DNA of 64,000 nt, taken from assembly GCA_035048485.1 (NCBI GenBank), contig CM068588.1, positions 28,662,769-28,726,768 of the forward strand. Direction: 5' to 3'. The position numbers and the translations under genes are program-made. This stretch comes from Pteria penguin (Eukaryota > Mollusca > Bivalvia > Pterioida > Pteriidae). The notes under the pieces were generated by a model. That model was not told the DNA's origin. It did not search any database and saw only the letters and a program-made list of their open reading frames with translations. Shown here piece after piece: positions 25,901 through 40,900 of the stretch; the stretch's first letter is position 1, and every line of letters begins with the position of its first letter.

Positions 25901-28900
25901 ACCTTACAGGGATGTAACCTTCACCTTAAAGAGATGTTATTGTTACCCTACAGGGCTGTGACCATTACTCTACAGGGATGTAATCATTACCCTACAGGTA
26001 TGTAACATTTACCTTATAGAGATTTTATTGTTACCCTACAGGGATGTAACCATTACTCTACAAGGATGTAACCAATACCCTATAGAGTAATCATTTCCCT
26101 ATAAGAATGTAATGTAACCATTATCTACAGCGATGTAATTATTTATCTACAGGGAAGGACGTAACAAATACCCTATAGAGATGAAATCATTCACCTATAG
26201 GGATGTAACCTTTCACCTATATGGTGGTTACCATTCACATATTGGATCAAAAGGGTCCATGACTCAATGGGATGGAATCATAATACAATACAAATGTACA
26301 TACATTATTTCCTCTATTTAATAGGGTTATCTTCCTTACAATTTGTGACATTAAAGGTAAGATGAGCCTAGTTTGACTTCATAAAACTTCAGTGTCCTAA
26401 ATTAAAAGTTTAAATAGAAATTATGTATTTCACTTGATAAATGCCAAATGGCCAACAAAAATTTGGAAAATAGTGCATTTTATCTATTATACATTAGAAG
26501 TGCTTAAAAACACCCCGTTCTCTGATATTTCAATGAAAATTACATTAAAATGCATACCACCTGTGATATGTAACATATTGATACCCTTGAATCACAATAT
26601 TTATTGTAATGTGAAACTCCTCGCATGCATAGCTTTGTTCACCTTATATTTGGCACCTCTGTATGGCACCGCTTTGTTCACCTTATATGTGGCACCTTTG
26701 TATTGCACCACTTGTGAATTTTTATCAATGCACAGGACCCATCTAAAGCAGAGGAGGTTCTTTTAGATGTCAATGTCTACCACAACATGAGACCTTGACT
26801 TTCAATGTCTACCACAACATTAGACCTTGACTTTCAATGTCTACCACAACATGAGACCTTGACTTTAAATATCTCATCCCGACTGGGTTCCATACATTAG
26901 CAGAAATATGGAAGGATTGATTGACTGGTATTAATCAACCTTTTACACATAGCAGTGCAATTCAGGAATTACACCTGAGTAGCCTGCACCACCAAGCCCT
27001 TAATCATCATACCAAGTCTGCCCCTCATATGGAAATAAAATCTGAATGTTGTGAAATGCACCTGTGCAATGAATAAAAACAGAAGCGATGTGTAATGAGA
27101 ATTTATGGCTTCATAGTATATTCATTAATTTTGAATTTAGTGAAGATGAAGAGTACTTCAAGCATTCTATAAAAATATTTCAAATCTTTTCAATATGTGT
27201 CATAACACTTTTTACTTACTATATTCTTTGATACCCCTCCCTCCAAAAATATCTCTGGATTCTGTATCAGACCTAGACGCTCTCCCTTAACTGTAATTCT
27301 GGTGCCACCACTGGTTAGAAAGAACAAGAAAGATAAATTCAATAAATATAAAAATTACATTTACTCAATCCACTTAGTAAGCACTGTTAACTAAAAATGA
27401 ACATCCTAATTCCCACAGTTGGTTGGTTGATTGGTGTTTTACGTCGCTTTCAACAATTTTTCAGTTATATCGCGACATGGAAGCAGGAGGTAACCAACCT
27501 CTTAAACATAGTGGCGCAACCCGGGAATCGAATAATTCCCACAGTAATTTGCATGCAATCACATTATCTTTTCAGAATGTCATCATATTCATGAAGGCTT
27601 ATAAAGGAAAATCTGGAGATAACACTACAGTCTACCTCCAGTCTCTATGATGCTATGTAGATGACAGCAAGATTTCCTTTCACAAGCTCATTATGATTCA
27701 TCATTTATTATAAACTTCCCAGATAAAGCAACATCATGTCCCATTCCCTTTACATAGATCCATTGAAGGTCAATTTCCCAGTTGAAGCCACCTCATGTAC
27801 CCATTAGTGATTTTACCCCTATACATGCACACTATACATGCCCAATGTAGGTTAACTTCCACGCCAGAGCCACTTCATGTACCCATGCCCCAAAACAAGC
27901 CCATAGCCAATAAACTTCAAAGGTAAAAACCTTTACATGTACATTTTCCCCCTTTGCTGGCCAACTGCAGGTTTACTTCCCAACAAAATCCAATACATGT
28001 ACTCATTCCCCATATACAAGCTCAAATACATGTATTCATTCCCCCTATACAAGCCCAATATACATGTACTCATTCCCCCTATACAAGCCCCAATACATGT
28101 ATTCATTCCCCCTATTCAAGCCCATTATAGGTTAACTTCCCAGCTGAAGCCACTTCATGTACCCACTTTCCCTATATATTGGCCATTGCAATGTTAATTT
28201 CCCAAATGAAGCCACTACATGTAGATCTTCTGGCAAAGTATGTCAATATCTAAAAACATGCCCGAAAAAGGTCCAGAAAACCGACTTGTGACAAACAGAT
28301 GGAAGGACACAGTGGAAACCTATATTCCCCAGTGGTAAAACAAGTTGGATGGGGTAGGGTGGGTGTAATAAAACTAGAGTTCTGGAGAGCAGTAAGTAAA
28401 AGTACATGTTGTGCATATTGAGTTGAGAATTCAGAAGATAAATGCTTGAAAACACAACTTACCTCTCGATAGAGAAAGCATCGGTTACGAGAGTAATAAC
28501 CGGGTCGTCTATGTATCTAAATTTCTGTGTAAGGAGTCGTTTGTATCCTCCAAAACTGACGACAACTTCGACTTCGTTTCTAGGTGTGATATGCTGAGAT
28601 GTCAGGCAAACTAAATCCGACTTGTTAACTCTGAGGAAATAAGAGGTACGTTTTTATAATCAACTATAAGGAGATTAATGTAAATGATACAGGAGAGAGA
28701 TGTACATAGCACTGTTTTTAGAGAAAAGATAAAGATATAAATTTCAAAACAACACATTGCTTTCTGTGGAAAAGAACATAAACTACATGTATCATTAAAG
28801 AGTAGGTGATGTATGCTAAACTGAATCAAATATTGATAGATATGATTAATGAACAATAAAAGGAAAGAGAATGAACTAACAATAGCTGGTAAAATGACAT

Positions 28901-31900
28901 ATTATGAATAGAAGAGAAAGTCAATGAGAAGATGAGATTATCATACAAATGGAAAGAGATTTGTTTGCTGACATGCACTCTTCTAACACTGTTCATAATA
29001 GTTAGAAAGTGTAAGAGTACATCTTCATCAACACTATACAGGAAGATCATTTATTAATATTCAAAGAAATAAATTATGGTCAAATGAATGATTTCATATA
29101 GAGCATTTGTTCAATTATATCCTCAATGCAAATTCATATGCATCTAAAAATGGGTTTTAATGGTGGGCAATGTTAAGTTTTGGTGGTCAGTGTTTAGTAG
29201 TGGTGGACAATGTATAGTGGTGGTGGGTAAAGTTTAGTAGTGATAGGCAGTGTGAAGTGGTGGTATGTAATGCATAGTGGTAGGAAGTGTGAAGTGGTGG
29301 TATGCAATGCATAGTGGTGATGGGCAGTGTTAAGTGGTGGTGGTATGCAGTGATTAATGGTGGTGGACAGTATTGAATAGTTGTGGGCAGTAATAAGTGG
29401 TGGTGTCCAGTATTCAGTGGTGGTGGGCAATGATAAGTGGTGGTGGGCAGTGGTAAGTGGTAGTGGTATGCAGTGATTAAAGCTGATGGACAGTATTGAG
29501 TAGTTTGTGGCAGTGGTAAGTGGTGATGGGCAGTATTAAATGGTGGTGAACAGTGTAAAGTGGCAGTGGTATGCAGTGATTAATGGTGGTGGACAGTGTT
29601 GAGTAGAGGTGGGCAGTGATAAGTGGTGGTGGGCAGTATTTAGTGGTGGTGGACAGTGTGAAGTGGTGGTTGTATGCAGTGATTAATGGTGGTGGACAGT
29701 ATTGAGTAGTGGTGGGCAGTGATAAGTGGTGGTGGGCAGTATTCAGTGGTGGTGGGCAGTGTAAAGTGGTGGTGGTTTACAGTGATTAGTGGTGGTGGAC
29801 AGTATTGAGTAAGTGGTGGGCTGTGATTAGTGGTGGTGGGCAGTATTTAGTGGTGGTGGACAGTGTGAAGCAGTGGTGGTATGCAGTGATTAATGGTGGT
29901 GGACCGTATTGAGTAGTGGTAGGCAGTGATAAGTGGTGGTGGTCAGTATTCAGTGGTGGTGGGCTGTGAAAAGTGGTGGTGGTTTGCAGTGATTAATGGT
30001 GGTGGACAGTGTTGAGTAGTGGTGGGCAGTGATAAGTGGTGGTGGGCAGTATTCAGTGATGGTGGGCAGTGTAAAGTGATGGTAGGCAGTATTTAGTGGT
30101 AAGCATTTAAACTCAATCTATCACCCTCCTTATTTTTATCATGTTCGCTGTGGTAGATCTCAATACACACATAACAGTTCATCTGATGAGATATGGGTGC
30201 AACCATATTTGATTACACATATTAACATGGAATTATTTTCACTGGCTAGCTTTGTGCAGCAGACGCCGATTAGTCAGTGTCAAAGGTCAATCTGAGACGA
30301 ACTGATACGGACTGTATTGAGATCTACCACAGCCAACATGATAAAACTAAGGAGCGTGATAGATCAAGTTTCAATGAGAGTGGGGGTTGTGGTGGGCAGT
30401 ATTTAGTGGTGATGGGCAGGGTGGTGGTGTTGGGCAGTATTTAGTGGTGATGGGCAGGGTTTTTGTATTGGCTGTCCTCACCTTATAACCTGACATGGGC
30501 TGCCATCTAGGTCCACTGACCTACTTGTACCAGCATTCATGTAATTTCCATATATAGTGATTGCAGTCCCTCCAGACTTTGGACCACGTCTGGGTGCTAA
30601 TCCTAAAACATCTGGATTCTAAAATTCAAATATTGTAAATGTTATACATCATGTAATTAAATCAGATCCAATAAGAATTTGCCAACAATAGTTTTACTGT
30701 AAAGTTCTTCATTATAATATATTTCATTTGCAAATGTGAAAATGTACATTTGTGTAACATGGTATTAATTCTTTATAAATCTGACATCGATTAAAGCGAA
30801 CTCTAATTTTTTTTATTTTACAGGTATTGTATCAAGAGAATACTGCTGTCATATGATTACCAAGTAGTTTTATGACTATTCTCATGCACTCGAATGTTAA
30901 GCTTTCTTCAACCTCCACCCTCTAATCACCTTGAACAAAACCAATTACGACTGTCAATGTAATAATATACGGTACCTCCCCCCTTAACATGCTGATCATT
31001 CTTGTACACAAGTTATAGATACTATTAAAGAGAACAGATCTCAAAATTGTAGTTCCCATTAAAATATAAAAGGAAACTTTTTTATGAAAATATAATTTTC
31101 AATGCTACCTTATTTACCCACCAACCACCACCACTGTAACTGATATGATAGCTGTCATCACTACTGTCAATGTCATAACACTAACCACAATCACTGTCAC
31201 CACTACTGTCAATATAATAATAACACTAACCACAATTGCTGTCACTGTGATCACTTCTGTCAATGTCATAACACCAACCACAATCACTGTGATCACTTCT
31301 GTCAATGTCATCACACTAACCACAATCACTGTCACTGTGATCACTACTGTCAATGTCATAACACCAGCCACAATCACTGTCACTGATCATTACTGTCAAT
31401 GTCATTACACCAACCACAATCACTGTCACTGTGATCACTACTGTCAATGTCATAACACCAACAACAATCACTGTCACTGTGATCACTACTGTCAATGTCA
31501 TAACACCAACCACAATCACTGTCACTGTGATCACTACTGTCAATGTCATAACACCAACCCCACAATCACTATGATCACTTCTGTCAATGTCATAACACAA
31601 ACTACAATCACTGTCACTGTGATCACTACTGTCAATGTCATAACACCAACCACAATCACTGTGATCACTTCTGTCAATGTCATAACACCAACCACAATCA
31701 CTGTCACCACTACTGTCAATGTCATAATACCAACCACAATCACTGTCACTGTGATCACTACTGTCAATGTCATAACACCAACCACAATCACTGTCACTGT
31801 GATCACTTCTGTCAATGTCATAACACCAACCACAATCACTGTCACTGTGATCACTTCTGTCAATGTCATAACACCAACCACAATCACTGTCACTGATCAT

Positions 31901-34900
31901 TACTGTCAATGTCATTACACCAACCACAATCACGGTCACTGTGATCACTACTGTCAATGTCATAACACCAACTACAATCACTGTCACTGTGATCACTACT
32001 GTCAATGTCATAACACCTACCACAATCAATGTGATCACTACTGTCAATGTCATAACACCAACCCCACAATCACTATGATCACTTCTGTCAATGTCATAAC
32101 ACTAACCACAATCACTGTCACTGTGATCACTACTGTCAATGTCATAACACCAACCACAATCACTGTCACTGATCATTACTGTCAATGTCATTACACCAAC
32201 CACAATCACTGTCACTGTGATCACTACTGTCAATGTCATAACACGAACTACAATCACTGTCACTGTGATCACTACTGTCAATGTCATAACACCTACCACA
32301 ATCACTGTAATCACTACTGTCAATGTCATAACACCAACCCCACAATCACTATGATCACTTCTGTCAATGTCATAACACAAACTACAATCACTGTCACTGT
32401 GATCACTACTGTCAATGTCATAACACCAACCACAATCACTGTCACTGTGATCACTACTGTCAATGTCATAACACCAACCACAATCACTGTCACTGTGGTC
32501 ACTACTGTCAATGTCATAACACCGACCACAATCACTACTAGTGTCAATATGATAATAACACTTACCACAATTGCTGTCACTGTGATCACTTCTGTCAATG
32601 TCATAACACCAACCACAATCACTGTCGCTACTAGTGTCAATATAATAATAACATCAACCACAATCACTGTCACTGTGATCACTACTGTCAATGCCGTAAC
32701 ACCAACCACAATCACTGTCACCACTACTGTCAATGTCATAACACCCACCACAATCATTGTCATTGTGATCACTACTGTCAATGTCGTAACACCGACCACA
32801 ATCACTGTCACTGTGATCATTACTGTCAATGTCATAACACCAACCACAATAACTGTCACTGATCATTACTGTCAATGTCATATCACTAACCACAATCACT
32901 GTCACTGTGATCACTACTGTCAATGTCATAACACCAACCACAATCACTGTCACTGATCACTACTGTCAATGTCATAACACTAACCACAATCACTGTCACT
33001 GTGATCACTACTGTTAATATAGTAACACTAACCACAATCACTGTCACCACTACTGTTAATGTAGTAATACCAACCACAATCAATGTCACTGTGATCACTA
33101 CTGTCAATGTCATAACACCAACCACAATAACTGTGATCACTACTGTCAATGTCATAACACCAACCACAATCACTGTGATCACTACTGTCAATGTCATAAC
33201 ACCAACCACAATCACTGTCACTGATCATTACTGTCAATGTCATAACACTAACCACAATCACTGTCACTGTGATCACTACTGTTAATATAGTAACACTAAC
33301 CACAATCACTGTCACCACTACTGTTAATGTAGTAATACCAACCACAATCAATGTCACTGTGATCACTACTATCAATGTCATAACACCAACCACAATTACT
33401 GTCATTGTGATCACTACTGCCAATGCCATAACACCAACCACAATCACTGTCATCACTACTGTCAATGTCGTAACACCAACCACAATCACTGTCATCACTT
33501 CTGTCAATGTCATAACACCAACCACAATCACTGTCACTGTGATCATTACTGTCACTGTAATAACACCAATCACAAGCACTGTCACTATGATGACTCTATT
33601 GTACTTACAACAAAGGAGAAGACAGTACTGGAATTAGCTGTGTATAAACCATCTACTGTGACTATAACTGTACCATTTTTTACATCTGATGTTGGTTCAG
33701 TCAGGCATTTAAATCTGCAAAGACAGTTAATTTATATATCACAAGAGTTCACCATTATCTCACTCATGTTAAGAATATCTGATAATCATGCAAAGGGTTC
33801 AAATCGCAGGATTTCAAATCTAGGCATCCCATCTAATGTACAGGACTTTATTATATCAATATTCATTTTATGTAATAAAAGTGAACTGGTGACTAAGACC
33901 TTCTGTTCTTCAAACTGACAGTCATGTTGCATAGTGTCATAAATCTGGTGAAATCATATCGACGATTAAATAATACCACACTACTGTTATCATCTGACAT
34001 AAGAGAGTACATGTAACTGGTCACTGGGATAAATTCCAGTTCCTGTTCCACACTCATAAAGGAATATGACTGACTTAACATCCAAAGTTTTCTTACTGTA
34101 TGGAAGGTTCAAAGTGATCTGGGTGAATGTGGCAGTTAATTCCAGCAACCTTGACACCATTCTGTATATCAGTGTATGCTTTCCCAAGGTTAATGCCCCT
34201 CACAGTGATGTTTGTCTGTCCTTGGATTGGTCCTATATCAGGACTAAACTGCAATGAGTTTTAAGTATTTTAACAATCATATCATTGAGGGAAGGAAGTG
34301 ATTTAATCTTCACTTTGCATACACTTTACAAATGTCACTGAGCAAATATAGAGAAGTGATTAAGCATTTGGTTTGTAGTTCAGGTTGTTTGGGTGTGGCC
34401 TCCAGATTATGACACTGTGTGTTCCTGTGTTCAGACTCTACTTTGTGCCACTGCATCAAAGACTCCAGATTGTGCCACTGTTCAGAGACTCCAGACTGAG
34501 CCAATGTGTTTTAGACTTCAGATTGTGCCATAGCGTTTAGACTCCAAATTGTACCATTGCATCAAGAGTCCAGCTTGTGCCATTTTGTTTCAGAGTTTGG
34601 TAATTTGCTATCATATCATGATGTAACAAGAGCAAGGCCTAACCTTGCATAATATCCCTGTTGCTTAAACTGCAGCGGGAAACATAAGCACTGTTACCTC
34701 GACCTCACAGATATGACCTTGGTTCAATGTTTTGACACACCCTTGGGTCCTGGGAAACCATTTTGTACAGTATTATTCAATTCCATGCAAGGGATAAAAA
34801 GTTAAGGCCTGGACAAAGATTTAACCATCATATGCATTGTGACCTTGACCTTGCAGAAATGACCTTGAACAGTATGAAATTTGTGCAGTGACTGTTAATC

Positions 34901-37900
34901 AAATTTATTCAAACCCTCAATTGACCATGGTGAGATGTGGTAAGTCCAGAAGCAGTCACCTTTATATACCTCAGAGAATAGGAGAGTTCTTATCAAGGGC
35001 AGATAAATCACCTTATTGAAATGGCCTATATTAAATGTATCCCCATAAAATTATATCACACATCTATTAGAGAGCTGACCCAAAGAAGATTCAAAAACGT
35101 ACTAGCATGTAAATGATTAATTCAAAGTAAAAAGTAGTAAGCATAAATGATGAAAAATCTTGTTTCCATATTTGTGTATTACTCAGTGTTTCAATGCTAT
35201 TTTCACACATGGATTTGGATGAATTTGCTTTAGCACATAATATTATATGAATTGAAGGAAAAGTTCTTGCAATAAATGAAGTAGAATATCCTACCCGGAA
35301 TATCTGTGGATCAGGACAAGTTGCTGAAGGATCCAGCCATTCAGATGGACAGTTGGCTTGTAGTTCACATGTGCCATTACACCAGCCACACTCATATTCC
35401 TGCCCTAATGTCAGACATCGACCACAGCTGGTGACCATCAAGTCACACTTGTATATCTGCACTGGAAGTTAAACTTGACTTCATTATAAATGTAACAAAC
35501 ACATCAAAACTACTTTCTCTTTCATTTTGAAAAACATTACATTCAAAGTATATGGTATTTCCTAAAATTATCTATATCAAACAATTATAGTAAACATTTC
35601 AACTACCACACTTCGATATTTAAAAAGTATTATTAATTATAATAACAATCAAATCTCAGCTACTTACTTGATACATGTATTAGCAAAAAAATGGTATCCT
35701 CAAATAGAACACTGAAGTTAACTGAATACTTGATCTTTTACCTGATAAAAGTAAGGGAGTGTCCATAAGGTAGTTTATGTTCCCTCTAAGACACTAAGCT
35801 AGGAAGACACTAAGCTACATGTAGGTGAAATTTCCATCTTCTATTTGATACAGGTAAGGGTATGTCTATAGGGTACTTGATATGCCCATAGCTACTGAAA
35901 TCTCAGTCTCTTATTTGAAATATATGAGGGAATGTCTATTCGGCACTAGCTATCCCCCATAAAAATCTAAAGCTAGCGAATATCTCAGTCTCTTAATTGA
36001 TACAGGTGAGGGAATAGATACCAAAATATCAGTCTTTTACCCGATATAGTTGAAGGGATGTCTACAGGGTACTTATTATCCATCCTCCCATAAAACTCTA
36101 AAGCTAGCTGAAACCTGTCTCTTACCTGATATAGATGAGGGGATGGCTATTGGATATTTGTTATCCCTTCCCCCATAAAACACTAAAGCTAGCTGAAACC
36201 TGTCTCTTACCTGATATAGATGAGGGGATGTCTATAGGATACTTGATACACATTCCATTCATAAAACACTAAACTTAGCTAAAATATCAATCTCTTACCT
36301 GATATAGGCGAGGGGATGTCTATAGGGTACCTGTTATCCCCCCATAAAACACTAAAGCTAGCAGAAACAAATGGCCTGGGTTTTTCGAACTCAAACTGTA
36401 ATCAAAATATAATGTACATGATAATTTTTTCTGTACAGATAAATGATTATGAACAGGTGTTCTAGACCTACAATAATGAAACTAATTTTTTTCTTAATAT
36501 ATTATATGTATTGAGATCATGATATAAAGTAGTCATGAAATCTTACTTTTCACTTGGATGATTTAGAAAGGGGAAACTAAATGCAAACCCATGTGACACA
36601 GAAAATGCAATATCAACTACTGTAGTGGAAAATGCACAAATCACAATATTTCTTTAACATGCATTGCAGAGAAAACAGTATCAATGTCTCATTGTGCTTT
36701 CTGTAGCCCACACTGAAGCACTTTGGTACAACTCAGTTCAAAACTGCACTTCGATTTATAAATCAATTAATACATCTTCTTTTATTTTCTTTACATACAC
36801 TTGTAGGACATCTATCTGTGCTGTTTGTTTTTGTTTTCTCTGCAGTACACTTGTATAATACCTGAGCATGTGCCTTATTCCTAAAGCGTTGTTACTCACC
36901 TTGACTGGATCACACACCAGATTTGGTGATGTCACGGTCCCATTCACTATCTGAACTTCCCCAAGATACTCAAACTTACACATCATCTTATCTGTCTGTC
37001 CAAACTGGCAAATACAAAACAATATCATACATGTATAAAATTTTATGATGTCGATGAGATACGATTTGAATTACGAATTAAGAAGGGAAATTGGAACCTA
37101 TAAATGGACAGAAAGGAAGGCTTCATACTTTTAATTTTTCTTAAGATTGACAGGTCAATAGATCATTTCTGAGTTTTCTATTACGCTTTGAAACTCTTAA
37201 ATATCAAATACAAAAAGCTTGTGACTACAAACAAACATTGATACTTCAATTATAGAATTTCAATTACTAGAAATTGAAGTGCTAATTTATCTTGTCAGTT
37301 TTGAGTAGATATCATTGTTTTCCCTTTAGTTTACTCACTTGTTATTCTTTTGCATGATGTAATTTTGTTCAAATCACTTGCCTATGGACAAACAATTCCA
37401 TTTAAACTAAAGATTTTATAATAAAAGAAACGAAACTTGGAAATGGCCTATTGGCAGCTGTTTATGTGGCAGCTCCAGAAATGTTCATGCCTTTATTTTA
37501 AATATCTAATTCAACTGCTGCTGCTGTGTTATTCTATACAAAAAATTTTTAAGAAAATGTCTCAGATCAATTTGTGAAGCAAGCTCGTTGTAGACAAGTC
37601 TGGAGTGAAAATCTTTAGTACTTTTGGTCTAAACATTGGAATTTACCACTTAACTTCTACTAATCATATTAGCTCAGTTTTCAAAAATGACACTGTGTAA
37701 TATGGAAAAAAGAACCACTTAAGACGGTATGGTCAGATTGCCAAGCTAGAAAATCACTCAACTATGAAATGTAGGTCATACTAATAATGACCTACTTTTA
37801 CCTGTGATCAAAAATGTGTATCCAAGTCATCTTGCATACAAAGTTTTAATTGATTGATTGATTAATGTCTTACGTCACACCACAAATATTTCACGTATAT

Positions 37901-40900
37901 GGTGACGGCATCTGCCTGATGCGGAGCATACAAATTTTGACCTTTGCAACGGACCCACCCGAAGCAGTGAGGGATCTTTAACGTGCCATGCATACCATGA
38001 CACGGGGCCTTGGTTTTTACTGTCTCATGCGAAAGACATGACACCGGCATGACCAGAGCGGGACTCGAACCCCGGCCTCCCAATCAGGAGTCCGACGCGA
38101 TACCACTAGGCCACACCGTCTTTCTTGCATACAAAGTATCCATTATGTGGCCCTTTTCTGAAGTTTTGAAACGTTTGCATCAACATGAAACTTTAGAATT
38201 TTGATAGAGGGAACTCATAAATCTTAAAACTGGAATGGCATTGCAATTGGACCAAAAACAGCCCATATGTTGACATGATTCCCTACCCCAGGGGCCAGAC
38301 CAAGGTTTAAAACTAGGCATACAACTTCAAGTTAAACCTTTTTATATACCATCACCAAGTCTCCTACATCTGATTTGTTACAGAAAGCCGTGCACGAGTT
38401 TTTTTTTAACCCTGCCCATTTTACCCTATTCCAGGGGCCAGATTCCAGTTGGAAAGCCTTGTGCATAACTTCAAGTTAAACCTTTCCATATATCATCACC
38501 AATCACTTGCTTAAATTAGGTACCTTTTCCTTATAAAGAGAAGCACAAACAGCAGTATGACATAATATTCTCACATTTTAGTTCGGGAGTAAACAAACAG
38601 TTCTTATTTTCCTATTCTTGTTTTACATCACACCAAGATTATTGCATTTATATAGTGATGACATCTGCCTGATACATAGCACAGAAATTTACACCTATGC
38701 AACTGACCCACATGGAGCAGTGAGGAATCTTTATATACCACATCAACCTTGAGGTATTGCCTCCATTTAATGTCTTACTCGAAAGACAGAACACCTCACA
38801 GCTATAAGCCAAACACCTTAATGACTGAGCTACTACGACTTGGCCAAATATGGCAACTTCTGAGCTACTACAACTGGGCCAAATATAGTAAATTTTATCA
38901 TGTTGTCAGTAAGCGTACCTGAATAACCTATATTGGGTAAGTATATATTTGACAAAGTAGGGAGTTTCATACCTGCATGTTCATAAGACGCACAGCAATT
39001 TGTTTGGATTTCCCAGAATGCACCACAACATCCTGTTTGCCTTGAGCAGAAACTACAGCTTGAGGGCATTCTGTTGGTGCTGATACCACTCCACTCAATG
39101 GTGCCTAGATAATATAGGAATACTTTGTACCAGTATCTTGTGCTGAATATCAGGACTAATTTAAAGATATCAGAGGGTCTGATTTTAGTTTAGACCAACT
39201 ACCTGTCACATACAATCATCCAGTCAAGGTATGCATCAATAGGTCTAATACCGTATAGAAAGAGTAGTGAATAATAAGAAATCAAATGCTGCTGATTTGT
39301 AGCTCACTTTATCCAAAGGCATGCAAATTTATCAGACTGATCTACAGGGATGTCTTAAGAAGTGTTGATGTTTATGGATTACTTCAAAAATTAAATTTTT
39401 GACACTTTTTAATGTCTTTCTGGACTTCGCCATTTCACACATTTTTGTGTTATTTTTTTCAATACAAAGAAGCAATAAGCATTTATTTGTCAACTATTTC
39501 ATTTCAAAGGTTATTTAAAAGTTTCATATCAAAATCATTATTTTCTTGATATCTAATACAAAATAAATTTAATGGTTTATATATTTGTATTGTTGATAGT
39601 GGTCTACTCTCTATGGGTGGTGTATGATATAGATAGATCTCTTTTTGAGATGTCTCTATGAAAAGGGGGTATTACAGAGTTACGTGATCATATGTGAAAA
39701 TTCACGGCCACTTCAGTACTGAATGAGATTATATTTATTGAACCAGGAGAATTTTCAAGGCTACAAATAAAATTTTCGCATTAATCTAAAGGGATTTCTG
39801 GTTTGAGTTCAAATAGCAAAAATTTCAATCTGCAATGACTTGACGAAAATTTACTGAGCAATACAATATATATTTATAAAAAAGCAACACAATGATGTAT
39901 AGAACATATATGGAACATATGGTAAGACCTCATAGTACCCCACAGTCTGTTCAAATCTAAAAGGAGAGTTGATCCATATAGGCTAGTACTAGCAAGACGA
40001 AAGGAAACAGTTCAAATCCTGGCATGAACAACTCTTTTTTCTCTTCATCTCATACCACAACAAGTTTTTAAATAAGTATTCTGAAGCACTCAATATTACA
40101 AAAATCTGACTTGTCATTCTCACCCTTTTTGGGGCGATTTATTCAAAGTAGAGAAGCATTTGAGTATTCATTCGCTGTATTGTACACATGTATTAGAATT
40201 TATGTATTTCAAGAGCTATTAGGAAGCTTTATGTCAAAATGTAATTTTCTTGATTTTTCGAAGATTTTGTTCATACTGTTTACTTGAGCCACCACAGGCA
40301 TGCTGGTGAGTAGCAATTTTTTTTTTCGTTTCGTTTCACACCAAAACAGAATGTAGAGCATTGTGTGCTGTAAAGCACTGGAACCTACAGATTTGAAGGG
40401 CAATTTGAAAAATTCATTTTCTGAATTAATTTCCTTGAAAGTTTATGTGTGTTCTTTCCAATTATTTTGACCTATACTGACATAGTTAAGACTGATGGAA
40501 TAAGCAAGAGTATCTGCATATCATTTCAAATAACTAGTAAGTTTTGAATACACAATTTGTGCTCTTGTGAGCAATACAATGTCCATCTGGACCTCTTGTT
40601 TATTATTGGTGGGGTTTCAAAGTTTAATACAGAATAAACTACATGTAATGCCTAATCACTGAACTTCATTTAGGCCCAAATACTGGTCTCATATACCCTA
40701 CCAATCCAATCAAATGTCCAGGTCATAGCATCTAAACAAGAAATCAAAGACGGTTACACTTCTAATTTTGGAAAGGTGAAATTTTCATTTAAGATTAATT
40801 TTAGCCAAGGTTCCATATATTCTAGAGGAGAATCAATAACAAAATTATACAGACACCAGACCACAAACAATGGACTATACAACATGATATAAATTCTTTT

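Noticed and set aside
31145..32956. 603-codon plus-strand open frame
   Set aside because: It consists only of minisatellite units with lengths divisible by three. Several other frames on both strands are open too, and it lies within an intron of the receptor gene.
35091..35294. Extension of the PSI3 frame past 35295
   Set aside because: The frame stays open after the donor, but the added residues have no IPT features, while the spliced join to 34248 gives a clean IPT3.
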